Below are positions 11,610-23,057 of a DNA stretch of 64,000 nt, in pieces. The translations under genes were made by a program, and so were the position numbers. The number at the start of each line of letters is the position of its first letter. Positions within the stretch are counted from its first letter, which is position 1. The DNA lies in NCBI GenBank assembly GCA_036365455.1, contig JAWQUS010000010.1, positions 13,214,501 through 13,278,500 on the forward strand. Reading direction: 5' to 3'. The stretch comes from Macrosoma leucophasiata. Lineage: Eukaryota > Arthropoda > Insecta > Lepidoptera > Hedylidae. The notes under the pieces are model-generated. The model had not been told where the DNA came from. It saw only the letters and a program-made list of their open reading frames with translations, and ran no database searches.

Positions 11610-11700
11610 CCTGTGCTGTAGGTGCCGCTGTACACACAAAACACATACATAAGCACCCAGATCCGAAACAAATATCTGTCCGTCATACAATTCACTACAT
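11610..11700 (-). repeat. Fragment of SINE family C (minus)
   Basis: Matches part of 12225-12330 (CCAGATCCGAAACAAATATC, TGTACACACAAAACAC). No tRNA-like head was found. Confidence 0.5.
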
Positions 11701-12224
11701 TTTGTAAACACACTCAACCTCGAATAATTGAGGATCAATAGCATCATCATTTGAAGTTTCACACAATTCCCTTTTTTTTTTTCAATTTTAGGAGTTAGGG
11801 TTTAAAAGTTTTAAGTTTTTGGATTTTTTGTTCTTTGTATAGTAATACTAGCCTACATAACTAATTTCAGATTTCTAGGACTTCAGAGCGACGACAGAAG
11901 TTTTACGGTCGCGGTTTTGACACACTTTGGGTACGGAATTCTAAAATATCTACAATAAAAGAATCCAATTATCTGCTTCGGTGACTTCGAGGTGCCAGGC
12001 AATTAAGGTCTTGAGGGATATGGGGAATAAATAATATTGTTTTTTTTCAATTGTAAGATTTTCACATTATTCTTCTTATACTGTGGTGCTACAGCGTTTG
12101 AAAATAAGTTTGATGTATGTCAAATTGATGTGCACATTGAATATGAAGACAACATTACACTCTTAATACCTATTTAATAAAAATACCAGTATTATCGTTT
12201 AAAAAAAATACACTTACTCAACCC
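11701..12224. other. Non-coding DNA, nothing recognised
   Basis: AT-rich with T runs near 11772-11783 and 12041-12048. No gene or clear repeat was seen. Confidence 0.45.
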
Positions 12225-12390
12225 CACACTGAGTATAAACCTGTGTCGTGAATGCCGTTGTACATACACAAACACCCAGACCCGAAACAAATATCTGTCC
12301 CGGAATATTTGTCCCGGTGCGGGGATCGAACCCGCGACCCTTCAAATGAAACGGTCGTTTCACACCGCTGGACGAACCAGGTCATCTTTC
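12225..12390 (-). repeat. tRNA-derived SINE, family C (minus)
   Basis: Read on the minus strand it opens with a tRNA-like head: GACCTGGTTCGTCCAGCGGT with an A-box-like segment, then GGGTTCGATCCCCGCACCGG, a near-canonical polymerase III B box at about 12318-12335. The body continues as GACAGATATTTGTTTCGGGT. Related copies lie at 28482 (plus), 915 and 11610. Confidence 0.85.
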
Positions 12391-12939
12391 TTATTATATG
12401 TTCGTATATCGTATACATTACATATATCACAAGTATTCGTATACACACATTGATGACCTAAAATGATGGATGAACATTACGCACCGCTCTGAACTATTTC
12501 CATCAAAAAAGCAATGACATGAAAAGCGGGAAAAATGACATCAATCAATAAAGCGGGTCCTACTAATCGTTCACAGAGCTAACGCTAGTCAAAATTCACT
12601 AACACCAAGCATTTCTAATACAAACGGCATATTTTATTATAAACTAACAACCCGACCCGGCTTCGCACAAATTATAATAAATTATCAAAAAAAAATGCAA
12701 ACCAGATTGCCTTATCCAGAAAATATTGACAGAACACGCAGACATAGCATTTTTTAAGTTCATTTTCATTATTCACGGGATACTCCATATAGTGAGGCAC
12801 TGGAAATCGGTCAAAATTCGAGTTGAACGACTGCTGGAAATCTTAGGATAATGGAAAGAAAAACTCGAACATCGAACCTAGGATTTCAGTTTAGCAGTAG
12901 TAACCCACTAATACTATTCAATCGAAGCAGTTTATTATG

Positions 12940-13052
12940 TCATCACGATGGTGATCACTTCCGTCGAAAGTCGTCCACTGCTGGACAAAAGTCTTCCCAA
13001 AGATGCCTCAACGAGTATTGTGCGTCATTAAGTCTCTCCTAATGACGCACAA
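12940..13052. repeat. Repeat fragment (GTCCACTGCTGGAC type) with hairpin
   Basis: GTCGTCCACTGCTGGACAAA followed by GTCTTCCCAAAGATGCC is a motif common in lepidopteran repeats. It runs into a hairpin with arms 13018-13030 (TTGTGCGTCATTA) and 13040-13052 and a 9-base loop. Confidence 0.6.
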
Positions 13053-13859
13053 CACTCCACGTTAGGCAACCGTAATAATGGTTATTTTAAGACGGGACGT
13101 ATTACATAATAATTCCTTCAAAATATTCAAAATTTACAATAACCTTTCCAAAAATATTCATTTAAGTTTACAAATCTTGTTCTGAAAACTGCAAATTGGC
13201 CAAAAAAGTTGCAAAGGTATGCACTTAAATATATTTGGTACTTGATTTTCATTCAAATAAAGATTATGGTTAACTTCCCAGCTAGACACAAACATGTGCC
13301 GGGTGGGAAAAAACTCACCCGAGAGACGTGACAGTAGTAAGATAACCTTATACATACCTACTATAATTAGATTACACCGCTCTCGGTTCGGCAAAACTTT
13401 TTAATGTTTGCTTATCTCGAATGTTTCTTGGATTTCAATGCTATGTTATAAATAGAAAATGTTTTTCCATCTTAATTACATTCACGGCAAAAAAAGTCTA
13501 ATTAAATGGCAAGATTTAGTTTCCTTTACTTTAATTTATTAATCTTATCTAACCTCTTTAGGACTACTATTTTAATAGTTACTGTTTGAACATTCACTTG
13601 AAAGCAAATAATTATATTCATATTTCATTCCTAAGTCAATGCACAGGCCTATAATTGGGCTATGTTACAGATCCAAAGACTTAAATAGATTTAAATTTGA
13701 TAAAAAATAAATAATTATCAATCTCTTAAAGTTAACCATGTTTGATAACAGGATATATATATCAGAATCTATTTCATTTAATGCAAACTATGATTGAACA
13801 AATATAGTACCATAATGGAAACATTTTAAACAAACCCTTGTTTATTTTATTAGAAAGAA
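13053..13859. other. Non-coding DNA, nothing recognised
   Basis: AT-rich. The 78-codon open stretch on the minus strand at 13158-13394 has no domain or context and is not called. Confidence 0.45.
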
Positions 13860-14115
13860 ATGAAAGCCTACGTCAGTGTAGTATGAGAGAAGGCGGGTAG
13901 GGTAATGCGGGGCACACGGGCGCCACGGCGCCGCCCGCCGCCCGCAGGCGCGCGTGCTCCGAAACCGCCCGAGGAAGTACGATCGTTTTAGTCCGAATCG
14001 TAGCGAAGTTTGACGATCACGGCCACCCTCCGTCGACGCGTGCCGGATCCAGTCGCAGTGAGAGCCGCCAGGGCGTTGGAGCAGTTGCGCGTGTGCCCAG
14101 TGCTCGGTTATGTAA
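13860..14115 (+). promoter_or_regulatory. GC/CpG-rich island, candidate sif promoter and 5' untranslated exon
   Basis: About 250 bases with dense CG dinucleotides (CGGGCGCCACGGCGCCGCCC) stand out sharply from the AT-rich surroundings, roughly 5 kb upstream of the first sif coding exon. TCCAGTCGCAGTGAGAGCCG around 14048 contains an initiator-like TCAGT-type context. An ATG at 14233 opens a short frame (MCAYAFPRGNRRHRN) ending at a weak AG|GTTTAT donor-like site. Assignment as promoter is inference from position and composition. Confidence 0.4.
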
Positions 14116-16176
14116 CTCTATAAACTTATTTATTTATCAACTTAAAAAATACTCATGGCCTCGTAGTGCTAGTACAGACTCTGACTTATAGAAACACTAT
14201 AGACCAAATACCGTAGCACCTGTGCAAAAGTGATGTGTGCCTACGCCTTTCCTCGCGGCAATAGACGACATCGAAACAGGTTTATCGTTTCGTTCAAAAA
14301 TTACAATACACACGATTTTGATGAATAATACGATCGGGAAAACGTGTAGTACATGAATTGTAACATTGTGTTATTAATATAAAACATTTACATTTTGGCT
14401 AAAAGATCCTCGTAAAGTTTGAACCGAACGGAGTGTTTGCGGAATGTTCAAATTGTGAATTTTGTAATGCTCAGTATTGACTTTCGAATTAAAAGTCCGT
14501 ATAGAACAAAACTAACAGGAATTTGGCGCAATGCAGGACACTTGTATGAAAATGTTCACGTAGTTGCTCACCGCTCATTCCAAATTCGTAATTGCTTGCT
14601 AAGTCGACTCAGCTGCCGATGCAATTTCACATCGTACAACAGAAACACATTTAGTATTGTTTGATATGGAAAAGACGTTCCTATTGCAATTCATAATACG
14701 TGAATATGATGAACAATGTAATGTATCGTTATTTTAATCTTGATCAATCATTATTACATACAACCATTACATAATTATTACTTACATAATTTATGAAAAG
14801 CTACCTTTGAACATCATATACAACATTATTAAATATTCTCTATTGAAATTCACTATAAAAGTACAAAATAAAGTTGAGATAAGATAAAAAAAAAATTAAA
14901 CTGTCTCGATCATATATTATTTAGACATGAAACAAGGTTAATGATACTAACAGCTATTCAATTGACGCTTGTTTGATATAAATTATTATTAAAAAATATA
15001 TATTTATTATTATTAAAATAAAATATTGGAAAAATATTTAAATAACTACAACAAAGTACTATGGGATTGTATTGGACATGAGGTACACATGTTTATTTCA
15101 TTCTGAATCATTAACAAAATATTTTTAATTTCAAAAGTAAGAATGCTTGTTTCTTGTGGTCAAATCTCAGAATAAATTTAAAGTATCAATTCTCTTATTA
15201 AATAAATACCTAATTATCATAATATGAAATTGAATAAGTATCCTAAATCAATTTCGTAGCCCATTTTTTTGGTGATTTCGGAACATATGTTTATGCTATA
15301 CTCGATGATGTTTATTCCTCTTAACTTTATTATCTTGAGATCTGTCTAAATAATCAATCGATAAAATAAATATTGAATCGATTACACCGATTCGTCTTAT
15401 AAACTCGTCATTCGTCGCCATTTCCTAAATAAATGAGCATGAACTACTGATTTTATTCCTATGCCTCAAACAGTTGTTCTGATGCACAGCTCAGCGACAA
15501 CACTTGACCTAAAAGCGTACACAGACAGTCCTTAACAAATCTTTAGCTGTTTATTTTTATTGTTCCACCCGTGTTCGCTCTTTGTTTATTTGGAGCGAAC
15601 TTAAAACAGCTTTCAAATTAACACATTTCCATGGAACCACGACACGAACAGCGAATTGTGTTGCAATTAATCAATAATCCCCAATATATGCCACACAGAT
15701 ACACTCCAATCAAACCACCCTGATGAACTCAGCGGGTATTGAAATAATAAAACAAAAGTCTGTTATTTCAGGGAAATACATCAGTTGAATTAAAGAGAAA
15801 CATCCATTTCTTTTGGCTTATAACATATATTGAGTCAAATTTACAGTGTTACATTATTTAAACTAGACGTCTAGATATTATCACGTTCCCAATTGTTTCC
15901 ACGTTAAGTAGAATAATGATTTTGCTTTCCATTGTAATTTAGATAACAAAATTAACCGACAAAGTTATTACCATTAGCATTGTCTTAAAATTTGCACATT
16001 AAGTTCAGATCAGATAGTAATCTATGGCATTTCAATTGTATTGTTATCTATTCTGTAATTAGGAGTAATGACGTCATCAGAAGATAAATAATACAAATTA
16101 GACAACTGAATAACGCTAATAATAATATGATGTTAATTGAAAGCTCTGAAGCCTTATGTTAACTTGGTGGTATGTT
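14116..16176. other. Non-coding DNA upstream of or within sif
   Basis: Long AT-rich tract with frequent TTATTA and AAATAA runs. An 81-codon open stretch at 14419-14664 lacks features of a real protein. No repeat copy was recognised. Confidence 0.45.
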
Positions 16177-16421
16177 TTTATTTAAAGAAAAATGGAAAGA
16201 AGAATTTGACTTCAGGCGAGACTGCTAGAGAGCTAAACAACAACAACAACAACAACAATTGAGCAGGACTTCAGTAGCTCAATTGGAAGAGCGGCTGGAC
16301 TAGATTCCCAGTAGGCCGCGAGTTCGAGTTTCGCCTGAAGTCAAATTTTTCTTTCCATTTTTCTTTAAATAAAATATATTTCACAAGCATGTGTTAATGC
16401 GAAATAATATAAAAACAATGA
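16177..16421 (+). mobile_element. Novel tRNA-containing fold-back retroposon with 13-bp flanking repeats
   Basis: A 44-bp inverted repeat (16180-16223 against 16327-16370, about two mismatches) encloses an AAC-repeat tract (about 16236-16258) and a tRNA-like sequence. The right arm includes the tRNA-like 3' half, so the left arm is an inverted copy of that half plus its downstream flank. The whole is bounded by the direct repeat TTGGTGGTATGTT at 16164-16176 and 16422-16434, the size expected of a LINE-type target-site duplication. An A-rich stretch (ATATAAAAACAATGA) precedes the right duplication. No similar copy exists elsewhere in the window. Confidence 0.65.
16268..16341 (+). tRNA. tRNA-like sequence (probably pseudo-tRNA or SINE head)
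   Basis: It folds as a cloverleaf. The acceptor arms ACTTCAG and CTGAAGT pair perfectly. The D stem is GCTC/GAGC with loop AATTGGAA, and the T stem is GCGAG/TTCGC with loop TTCGAGT. The variable region has 5 bases. The anticodon stem GCTGG/CCAGT (one G-T pair) encloses 9 bases instead of 7, so the anticodon cannot be read reliably and a functional tRNA is unlikely. TAGCTCAATTGG and AGTTCGAGTTT fit polymerase III A and B boxes. Confidence 0.55.
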
Positions 16422-16434
16422 TTGGTGGTATGTT

Positions 16435-19197
16435 ACTTAAAGTTAGTGATATTGACCACGATCATAAATAATAATTTAACATAAACTAAATACAGTGAAT
16501 ACGAGAATACCATCGATCTGTACATTAACGCAAATCCAATATTAATGCAATTATTCATGAGCAATAAAGACACACGTACAATTATTTCGAATAAAAGCCC
16601 AAATACCTATTTTTCCTTTTTGGTTTCTTATTAAATAGATGAATGATGTATTTATAACAATTCCATTTTCGAAGGTCCGTTTACTACATTTTTTGGCAAT
16701 CATTTTAATCGCTAGCAGGTTTAAAAGGCATATGGTCATGTAGACGAGGCACAGACCCGATGTTGACACGATAGTCCAAATGCGATGTCGCTTTGGCGCT
16801 CTGTATCACGCCCTACTTCCCTTGGGAAGGCGCTTGCTGTTAGCGTAATTAAAACGTGACAAAACTACAAGAAATACTCGCACCATCAATGAACATTAAG
16901 TAGCAAAGTAAATCGATAAAACAACCATTCGTATTCGAATACACTTATTACACTGTAAAAGTCTCTTTTCTGTGTCACCTTCTCAAAGTAATATATTAGC
17001 CATTGTCCGCCGCTTTCTCGTAGAGGATTTGGACGTTTTATATAGTTTTGTTTTTCCTACATGGCTCCTCAACGTCACGTCGTTATTATTCATACCCCAG
17101 TTTTCCAAGCTCAGCTCGTACTTTCCAACATTAGTTTTTGTGCCAACTCAGAGCATACGTAATGATGGAGGGACAGAAACGCGGCGGTATTTTGAGCATT
17201 TGTCATATGGAGTGGTTAATATGTACATTGTTTATTGACTCATACGAAATGGATAATTCGGGGACTCGCAATGGGCAGTTATTTATTTATTCATTACATA
17301 AAGTTTCGTATAGAAAAGACAGCGAAACATTAGATAACAGTCGTTCCGAAATAACTTATTTTTGTTCTGGCCTCTTTTCAAGACAGTAAATATACCTATT
17401 CATTATATAGCGATCGGGATGTATTGTATAGAACCAACCACCACCAGTTGTTGGTGGTTACCAACCACCACCAACTTGTTGAAAAACTAAGTAGCACAAT
17501 ATTTTTGGTTGTTTTGTAATTTTGTAATCAAAATACAGCAAAACCCTTGTCACTGTTGGATTGAGTGATGGAAATTTAAGCAATAAACAATTATTTTTGC
17601 TGTAACATGCCCGTTGACAGCTTGTTAACGTCCATTGCACGGAATAAGCCACTTCAAATGCAGCCGCCTACATCGTTACTCGTTATAACTTATAAATACG
17701 TATCTATGAGTAGATGCTCATTATTTATTGTAACAATTTTCCATCAAATTACTCTAATAAACTTACAATCGAAAATAAAAGAATAACGCAATGGACTTTA
17801 TGCCGTACAATGCTGAATTCAGCAGACTGAAAATAAATAATATCTCAAAACTGCCAATATTATAGAATATTTTGCTAGATTTAACATACAAATCTAAATT
17901 ACTTCAATATTTTAGCTCATTCTGATGCTGCTGTTTTTGAGCAGTAAATTGTCTGAAGCTGGACTTGAATAAATGAAATCATTAAGTCAGTTTTCAAGAG
18001 AATGTCGAAATGGAATTTTGCGATTTGTTTGAGAAATTGTCAAATTACTATGCAGCTATGTCTTATCATTACTTATTATGGTAATAATATCGACGATGAT
18101 GTAAAAAACACAAAGAAATAAAAGTAAAATACTATTAAATAGCACCTTGATTCTAAACCATCGACTACACAATTATGTCGTCGATAAGTACTAAGCTGTC
18201 TGAGTCTAATTAATTTCGTCGCCTTTCGTTTCACAACTTTTAGCTTTGTGTCTGGCCAATGTTGGTTTTTTGATTATGATCTTCCATTTTATATGTAAAA
18301 TTTTCAAAGTTTTTAAAACATTTTGAATAGATAGGCCTACTAATTTTGAATTATTACTTATCACAATTATTGAATAAAACTAACTAAATGAAACAGGAAT
18401 CCAAAACTGGTTTCAGTACGCGGGCTTCTAATGTGTTAAATAAAGTAATGAATCGCACAGAATATTATGTATTGCGTTTGTTGAAAATTTTAGCTTGATA
18501 CCAATTCATCTACATAAAGTACCTATATGTTGTCAGGTGAGCAAGTTAACAAGATACTTCAACAGATATGAAGGAAATTGTTCAAAGTTACTGTTACATC
18601 TACGCTAAATAACAATTATTAAAGTTTCCGAGCACTGGCCGTAATGATTGTAGTGTAACATCTGCCGGTGTGCTTCACGGCGCGTGTCTAATGTCAGACA
18701 TGTATAGGCATTTTCAATTTGAACCCCAAGTAACAAGCTATGGAACTGGTGCAAATCATTGTTAATTCCTTGCTACGTGAGCTTACATCATTCAGATGAA
18801 TCTCTTGGATCGTATAAATACATTTTAACTGAGAAGATTGTATTATTTAGATCAGTTACAAAGTAGTTTCACATTAGTAACACAATATACTTTTATGTAC
18901 TACATACGTTAAGAATAACAATTCAAATAATTTAAACCTTAGATTCTTCATGAGTGTGACTTTAAAAGTTTAAAATATAAACAATATGGTCATATATTAG
19001 ATGTAGCAATACCATGCAATTGTGTTCAATATGACTAACAGCTGGTGCGTGTAGAATGAGGCGTGCGATACGATATCATTAGATAGGAGAGTGTGGAAGT
19101 AAGAGCAGGAGGAGAGACCAAAGGGAAAGAGACGGAGTGCGAGGGGCCAGTGATGAGGTGACGCTCGCGCGCCGGCCGCCGACGCCGCTCCTCGCCA
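16435..19197. other. Non-coding DNA before the first sif coding exon
   Basis: Mostly AT-rich. A small palindrome AACCACCACCA/TTGGTGGTT lies at 17436-17459 and is followed by another CCAACCACCACCAACTTG. The 60-90 codon frames at 16551-16769 and 16972-17389 overlap each other and show no domain. From about 19020 the G+C content rises towards the exon. Confidence 0.45.
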
Positions 19198-20115
19198 ATG
19201 ATGGTGGAGACGCACCGCGCGCCGCCGCCCCGATGTGCGCGCGCGCCCGCGGCGCCCGACTCCCGCGCCAAGCCGATCTCCGCCTCTGCACCGCCCTCGC
19301 TCTCAGGCAGCGGCACTGTCATGCATCTCCGCCGCCGCCGACACAAAACCGTACACTTTGGTGAGAACCTCCTCATGCAGGTCTGCGCCGATCGCGCACA
19401 TTTGGCCGCGCTCGGTGCTAGAGTGCCCGATATTTCCTTTTGCCACAAATCTCACACGGGAGTTGGTAAAGGAGATGCTCGTTTTTGTTGCGTCGCACAC
19501 CACTGTTGCCTAGCCGCGGGAGCGCTCGTAGCTTTGACCTCGAACGGCAGACCCAAGCCGCGGAGGGAGCGTAGCGGAGATTCGCATTCGAGCGGCGGTG
19601 AGACTGCAGACAAAGGAGAGGGCAGTGGCGGTTCGGGAACCAAGGAACCGAAACGTAAATCTAAGCACCACCACCATCACCACCACCACCACCATCATCA
19701 CAAAATACACAGCTGTCCTTATCATGACGTGGTCCCGCCTCCTCAAGACGACGTTGAAGTTGAAATAGAAGAAAAAGCGATTGTTCCAAAGAAAACTGTT
19801 TCACCATACCTGTATATTCCTAGCAAATTAGAACCTAATGTACAGCAGTTGTTCAGTTTCATTGAGAGTGTGCTGAGTGCTTGGGCGGCCGAAGAAGGTC
19901 TTACGAGTACAGGTGAATATTCCGAGCCTGATGAACGTATGGTACGAAGACGTAAATTAAATAAATATAAAAAGCGCACAGATGTACTCAATATAAGACG
20001 TATTGTCTACGAAGTTTCGATCTTACATGGTGCAAAGCTTCTGGGAAATGTACGGTTTCGCCATTACCACTGGAAAGGAACAGCACAAACCTGCAACGAA
20101 GCTTTTCTCAGAAAG
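19198..20115 (+). CDS. sif: still life (sif)/TIAM-family Rac GEF, first coding exon found (partial gene)
   Basis: This is the N-terminal region of a still life/TIAM-type exchange factor, which activates Rac GTPase at the cell cortex and in Drosophila acts at synaptic terminals. The exon is taken from the first ATG after an in-frame TGA at 19159 and ends at the donor AAG|GTGAGT, phase 0 (306 codons). It has an Ala/Pro/Arg-rich start, a VHFGENLLMQV stretch, a low-complexity Ser/Gly/Lys region, a run of twelve His at residues 157-168, then a conserved-looking segment (VSPYLYIPSKLEPNVQQLF, RIVYEVSILHGAKLLGNVRF). The start is uncertain: a pyrimidine-rich stretch ending TCTCAG at 19306 could be an acceptor, which would make this an internal exon with the preceding 36 codons intronic. 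Family identity comes from the PH-to-PDZ exons that follow in phase. Confidence 0.75.
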
Positions 20116-20329
20116 GTGAGTAGTAAAGTATTTCTGACATTTCTTTAAGCAATTTACTGTTTCGCTAAATATGTTCGAATAAAATATATGAGATTAATCA
20201 GCTTATTAGATCACGTCTTCTTGATGGGGCTGACATATCCTCCAGTGGAATAAAGCGTCCAAATAAATTTAGGTAAAAAAATATCTCCTCATTTTTCATG
20301 TAAGAGCTGTATTTTTGATTGACGGAATT
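20116..20329 (+). other. Start of sif intron 1 (intron spans 20116-30592)
   Basis: Begins with GTGAGT and ends AACAG at 30592, about 10.5 kb. This first part shows nothing beyond AT-rich sequence. Confidence 0.6.
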
Positions 20330-20465
20330 AGGTTAGTGGCCAACCTACTCTGAGCAATTCCTAAGCCGCTCGAAGGCATCTGACTTCTTAGCTTAACGAT
20401 TACCGCAATTAAGAGATAACCGGGACCATCTAACCGGGGCTTAACATGTCTACCGAAACACGAAA
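20330..20465 (-). repeat. Fragment related to the 5S-derived repeat (minus)
   Basis: GCATCTGACTTCTTAGCTTA and GATAACCGGGACCATCTAAC resemble the reverse of the tail after the 5S-like head at 36640-36705 (GGAGGGCACGTTTAGCCGTC...GGTCCCGG). The 5S-like head itself is not visible here. Confidence 0.5.
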
Positions 20466-21609
20466 AAATTTGCCTTTAAATTAGAATAGAATTTAATTTA
20501 AGTGTTGGGAATTTTCGTATATAAGGTAGGATATTATTTATATATTATTAATTATTCAGCTTCGTGATCTGCTAATAAATAAATGGATATATTATATTTA
20601 AATGATCATCTATCACCTAATTAGTACTTTTAAAGTTAATATTTTTATATTTAGCTATTGAGACTTTTCATAGATAATATTCTATTTTTAGACCTGTATT
20701 AATAAACAGATCTTTGTCCTTGAGACGAACTTAAGATCTCGTTGTTCCATATTAAACGGGATCTTAATGCCGTGTTTTGGGACAGTCTCTGTCTTCTTTA
20801 TCTGTCTTTTAATATCCCATACGGACAAATACTGAAACGTCACTCAAATCTAAGTGTGACTTAAAAATCTTTTGTCTGTATATAACACGTGCGAACGACA
20901 GAGATAGTCATATTTGAGGATAACTCAAAATTAAGTGGTGTTTGAGTATTCGGCCATTAGAGTCCGATTGATAACACTGATCGTTAGTTTAATAATCCAG
21001 TTAGCATTCAAAGCTGTTTTCTATTAATTTCGCTTGTCAAAGAGTTGGCGTTCGGAATACACATACGTTCGGGTTAAAAACTGTACACAAAAAACGTACC
21101 CGTATCTATCTGTCTGACGCTTCGAGATAACAAGACTGTGTCACGCAATGTAATAAAAGGAACGAGAACATTGCCGGTTCTGTCAGGGCAGTTTTTAAAC
21201 GCATACCTCTAGCTACGTACTTTTCAAGAGCTTTCACAATAACTTCTCACAAAAGATAGGTTGGAGGTAAAAAGCGAGTAGAATATAGCTAACATTTTGA
21301 CCTTATTTTAGTTTCCTTCGCGGGAAGCTGCAATTTCCTTTTCTACTAATGAGGCCTTTTATTTTTTCCATTTCGAAGCCGTGCATAAATATCGGGGTCT
21401 GTAGTTTTGGTCCAATCTATTCATTCTAAAGTGACTTAAAGATGAAAAAAAGAATTGATTCATTTTAACCTATTTTCTAGCTTAAAGATATCATTAAATT
21501 AAAAATACAGTTTTACGCAAATTATAAATTGTATTAAAATACTTTTTTTATACAATTTACAAACCTATCTGAATATTCTTTATATTAAAATTTTCATGTT
21601 ATTATTAGA
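20466..21609. other. Intronic DNA, nothing recognised
   Basis: AT-rich sif intron sequence with no exon, repeat copy or structure that could be supported. Confidence 0.45.
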
Positions 21610-21755
21610 AATATCTGCCGCCAAATGCTAGTGTTTGCACTAACGTTTTGCAGGTAACACGTTTATGGGCCAGTAATAACCATCACCGAGGTCATAAAGT
21701 TTAGGCCACACATCTGTAATTTAACCTCCAGTTTTTGTGCGGGTGTCTATGTTAT
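21610..21755 (+). repeat. Partial, old family A repeat (plus)
   Basis: Keeps TGCCGCCAAATGCTAGTG, GGCCAGTAATAACCATCACC and TTTGTGCGGGTGTCTATG, with both ends missing. Confidence 0.55.
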
Positions 21756-22464
21756 TATTTTATCTTAAATGCACTAGCGACCCATGCCAGCTTCGCACGG
21801 GTACTACGGATATTTTTTATTTGTCAGGCTCGAATGAGGAGAAATTCTTCTTAGGAAACTTGCACCAGTTTTTAAGTGAGACCGTCAGCAATATAACTAT
21901 TAATTCGTTTATTATTTCACTCAGTATTTTTTCTCTGATGTGCGTACAAACCAACAGACAGACGAGTAAACAGCCAAAAATGAAACTCAAAATCAGTTTG
22001 ACATCATCTAGTCCTATAAATACCGGATTTGCACCTGAAAACAATTCAACTATTTATGAATATACATTTTATTACAAATCCTAAACCATTCTGTAAAAGT
22101 GTTCATGTAAAATACAATCAAGGAAACGATGTTGTTCAAAGATGAAAAGGGCCGGCTTCACTTCGCAACACTCAATAAGGACGATATTAGAGGAGCTAGT
22201 CTCTTGCCCCGAGCGGTACTCGTTGCTCTCTTTTTATGTATCTGGCTAATGTTTGCAAAGCTCATATCGCGAGGCTGGACTTTTTCATGTTACTACAGAT
22301 AGTGTGCTTTAACAGAACAGGAATGATGCATTTAGTTTTTTGCGTTGACAAAATTAAAATCGCTTGGAGTTATGTATTTTATATTTATATAAAACCTAAT
22401 TTGATTTATTCAAATTCTTTATGAATTGTATTAAGATGAATTGTATTAAGAACAGAGAAAAAAT
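21756..22464. other. Intronic DNA, probably old repeat
   Basis: GCGACCCATGCCAGCTTCGC near 21778 and ACAGACAGACGAGTAAACAG near 21955 look like remnants of a CCCGCGACTTCGTC-type repeat. The 115-codon frame at 21737-22084 falls over this material and is not a credible gene. Confidence 0.4.
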
Positions 22465-22562
22465 ATTTAACACTGGCTGACACGGCAAACTTCGTATTGC
22501 CGCACAATTAAATTATGTGTCAAAGGTTTGACTAACGAACAGCAAGTGATTTTTATATATAA
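22465..22562 (+). repeat. Internally deleted repeat, family D
   Basis: Left part TGACACGGCAAACTTCGTA...TGTGTCAAAGGTTTGA is joined directly to right part CTAACGAACAGCAAGTGATT. The longer copy at 39797-40050 has about 160 bases between the same two blocks, so this is a deleted derivative. Confidence 0.8.
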
Positions 22563-22933
22563 GATAATATTAAATGATTGATTTACTATGGGGCGTATGC
22601 ATTTATTTGTGTACACGTTCTTTGTTACATGCGCAAAGTTCTAATTTTTCTTACTGTACTTTACACTTTGTCCTATATCCAAAAACATTTTTAAAGTTTT
22701 CCCTTTATCAGATAAGTGTTCTTTTTTGGCGTGTCAAGTAGGTTCTAGATATAATGCTATTCACTTTTCTTCTTCGTTAGATTCAATAAATACTATTGTC
22801 TCGTATTCCCAAAACACGCACACGTACTCTATATGCGCATGTATAGCACGTGTCAAAATGTATACGATTCTATATAAAAAAATATTTCTTATTAATATGA
22901 ATTAAATTAATTATATGGATTTTAACACTATTT

Positions 22934-22936
<3 letters not shown>

Positions 22937-22969
<33 letters not shown>
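22937..22969. repeat. (TA)n microsatellite
   Basis: Pure alternating TA of about 33 bases, just before the palindrome at 22988. Confidence 0.95.
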
Positions 22970-22973
<4 letters not shown>

Positions 22974-22987
22974 CGGTATTTATTTTA

Positions 22988-23057
22988 CGTATTTATTTAT
23001 TCTTTCTATTTATATATATATATATATATATATAAATAGAAAGAATAAATAAATACG
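22988..23057. repeat. 70-bp perfect palindrome centred on a TA run
   Basis: Position-by-position pairing about centre 23022.5 holds without mismatch from CGTATTTATTTATTC (22988) to its complement ending at 23057, with alternating TA at the centre. It could extrude as a cruciform; a transposon-end or replication-slippage origin is possible. Confidence 0.95.

Noticed and set aside
14419..14664. 81-codon frame in AT-rich DNA
   Set aside because: No recognisable domain, biased composition, and no link by phase or splice site to sif.
16972..17389. Two overlapping frames of 83-88 codons
   Set aside because: They overlap in different frames and neither shows protein-like conservation patterns or signals.
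21737..22084. 115-codon frame
   Set aside because: Lies across old repeat material including an ACAGACAGACG tract; translation shows no domain.
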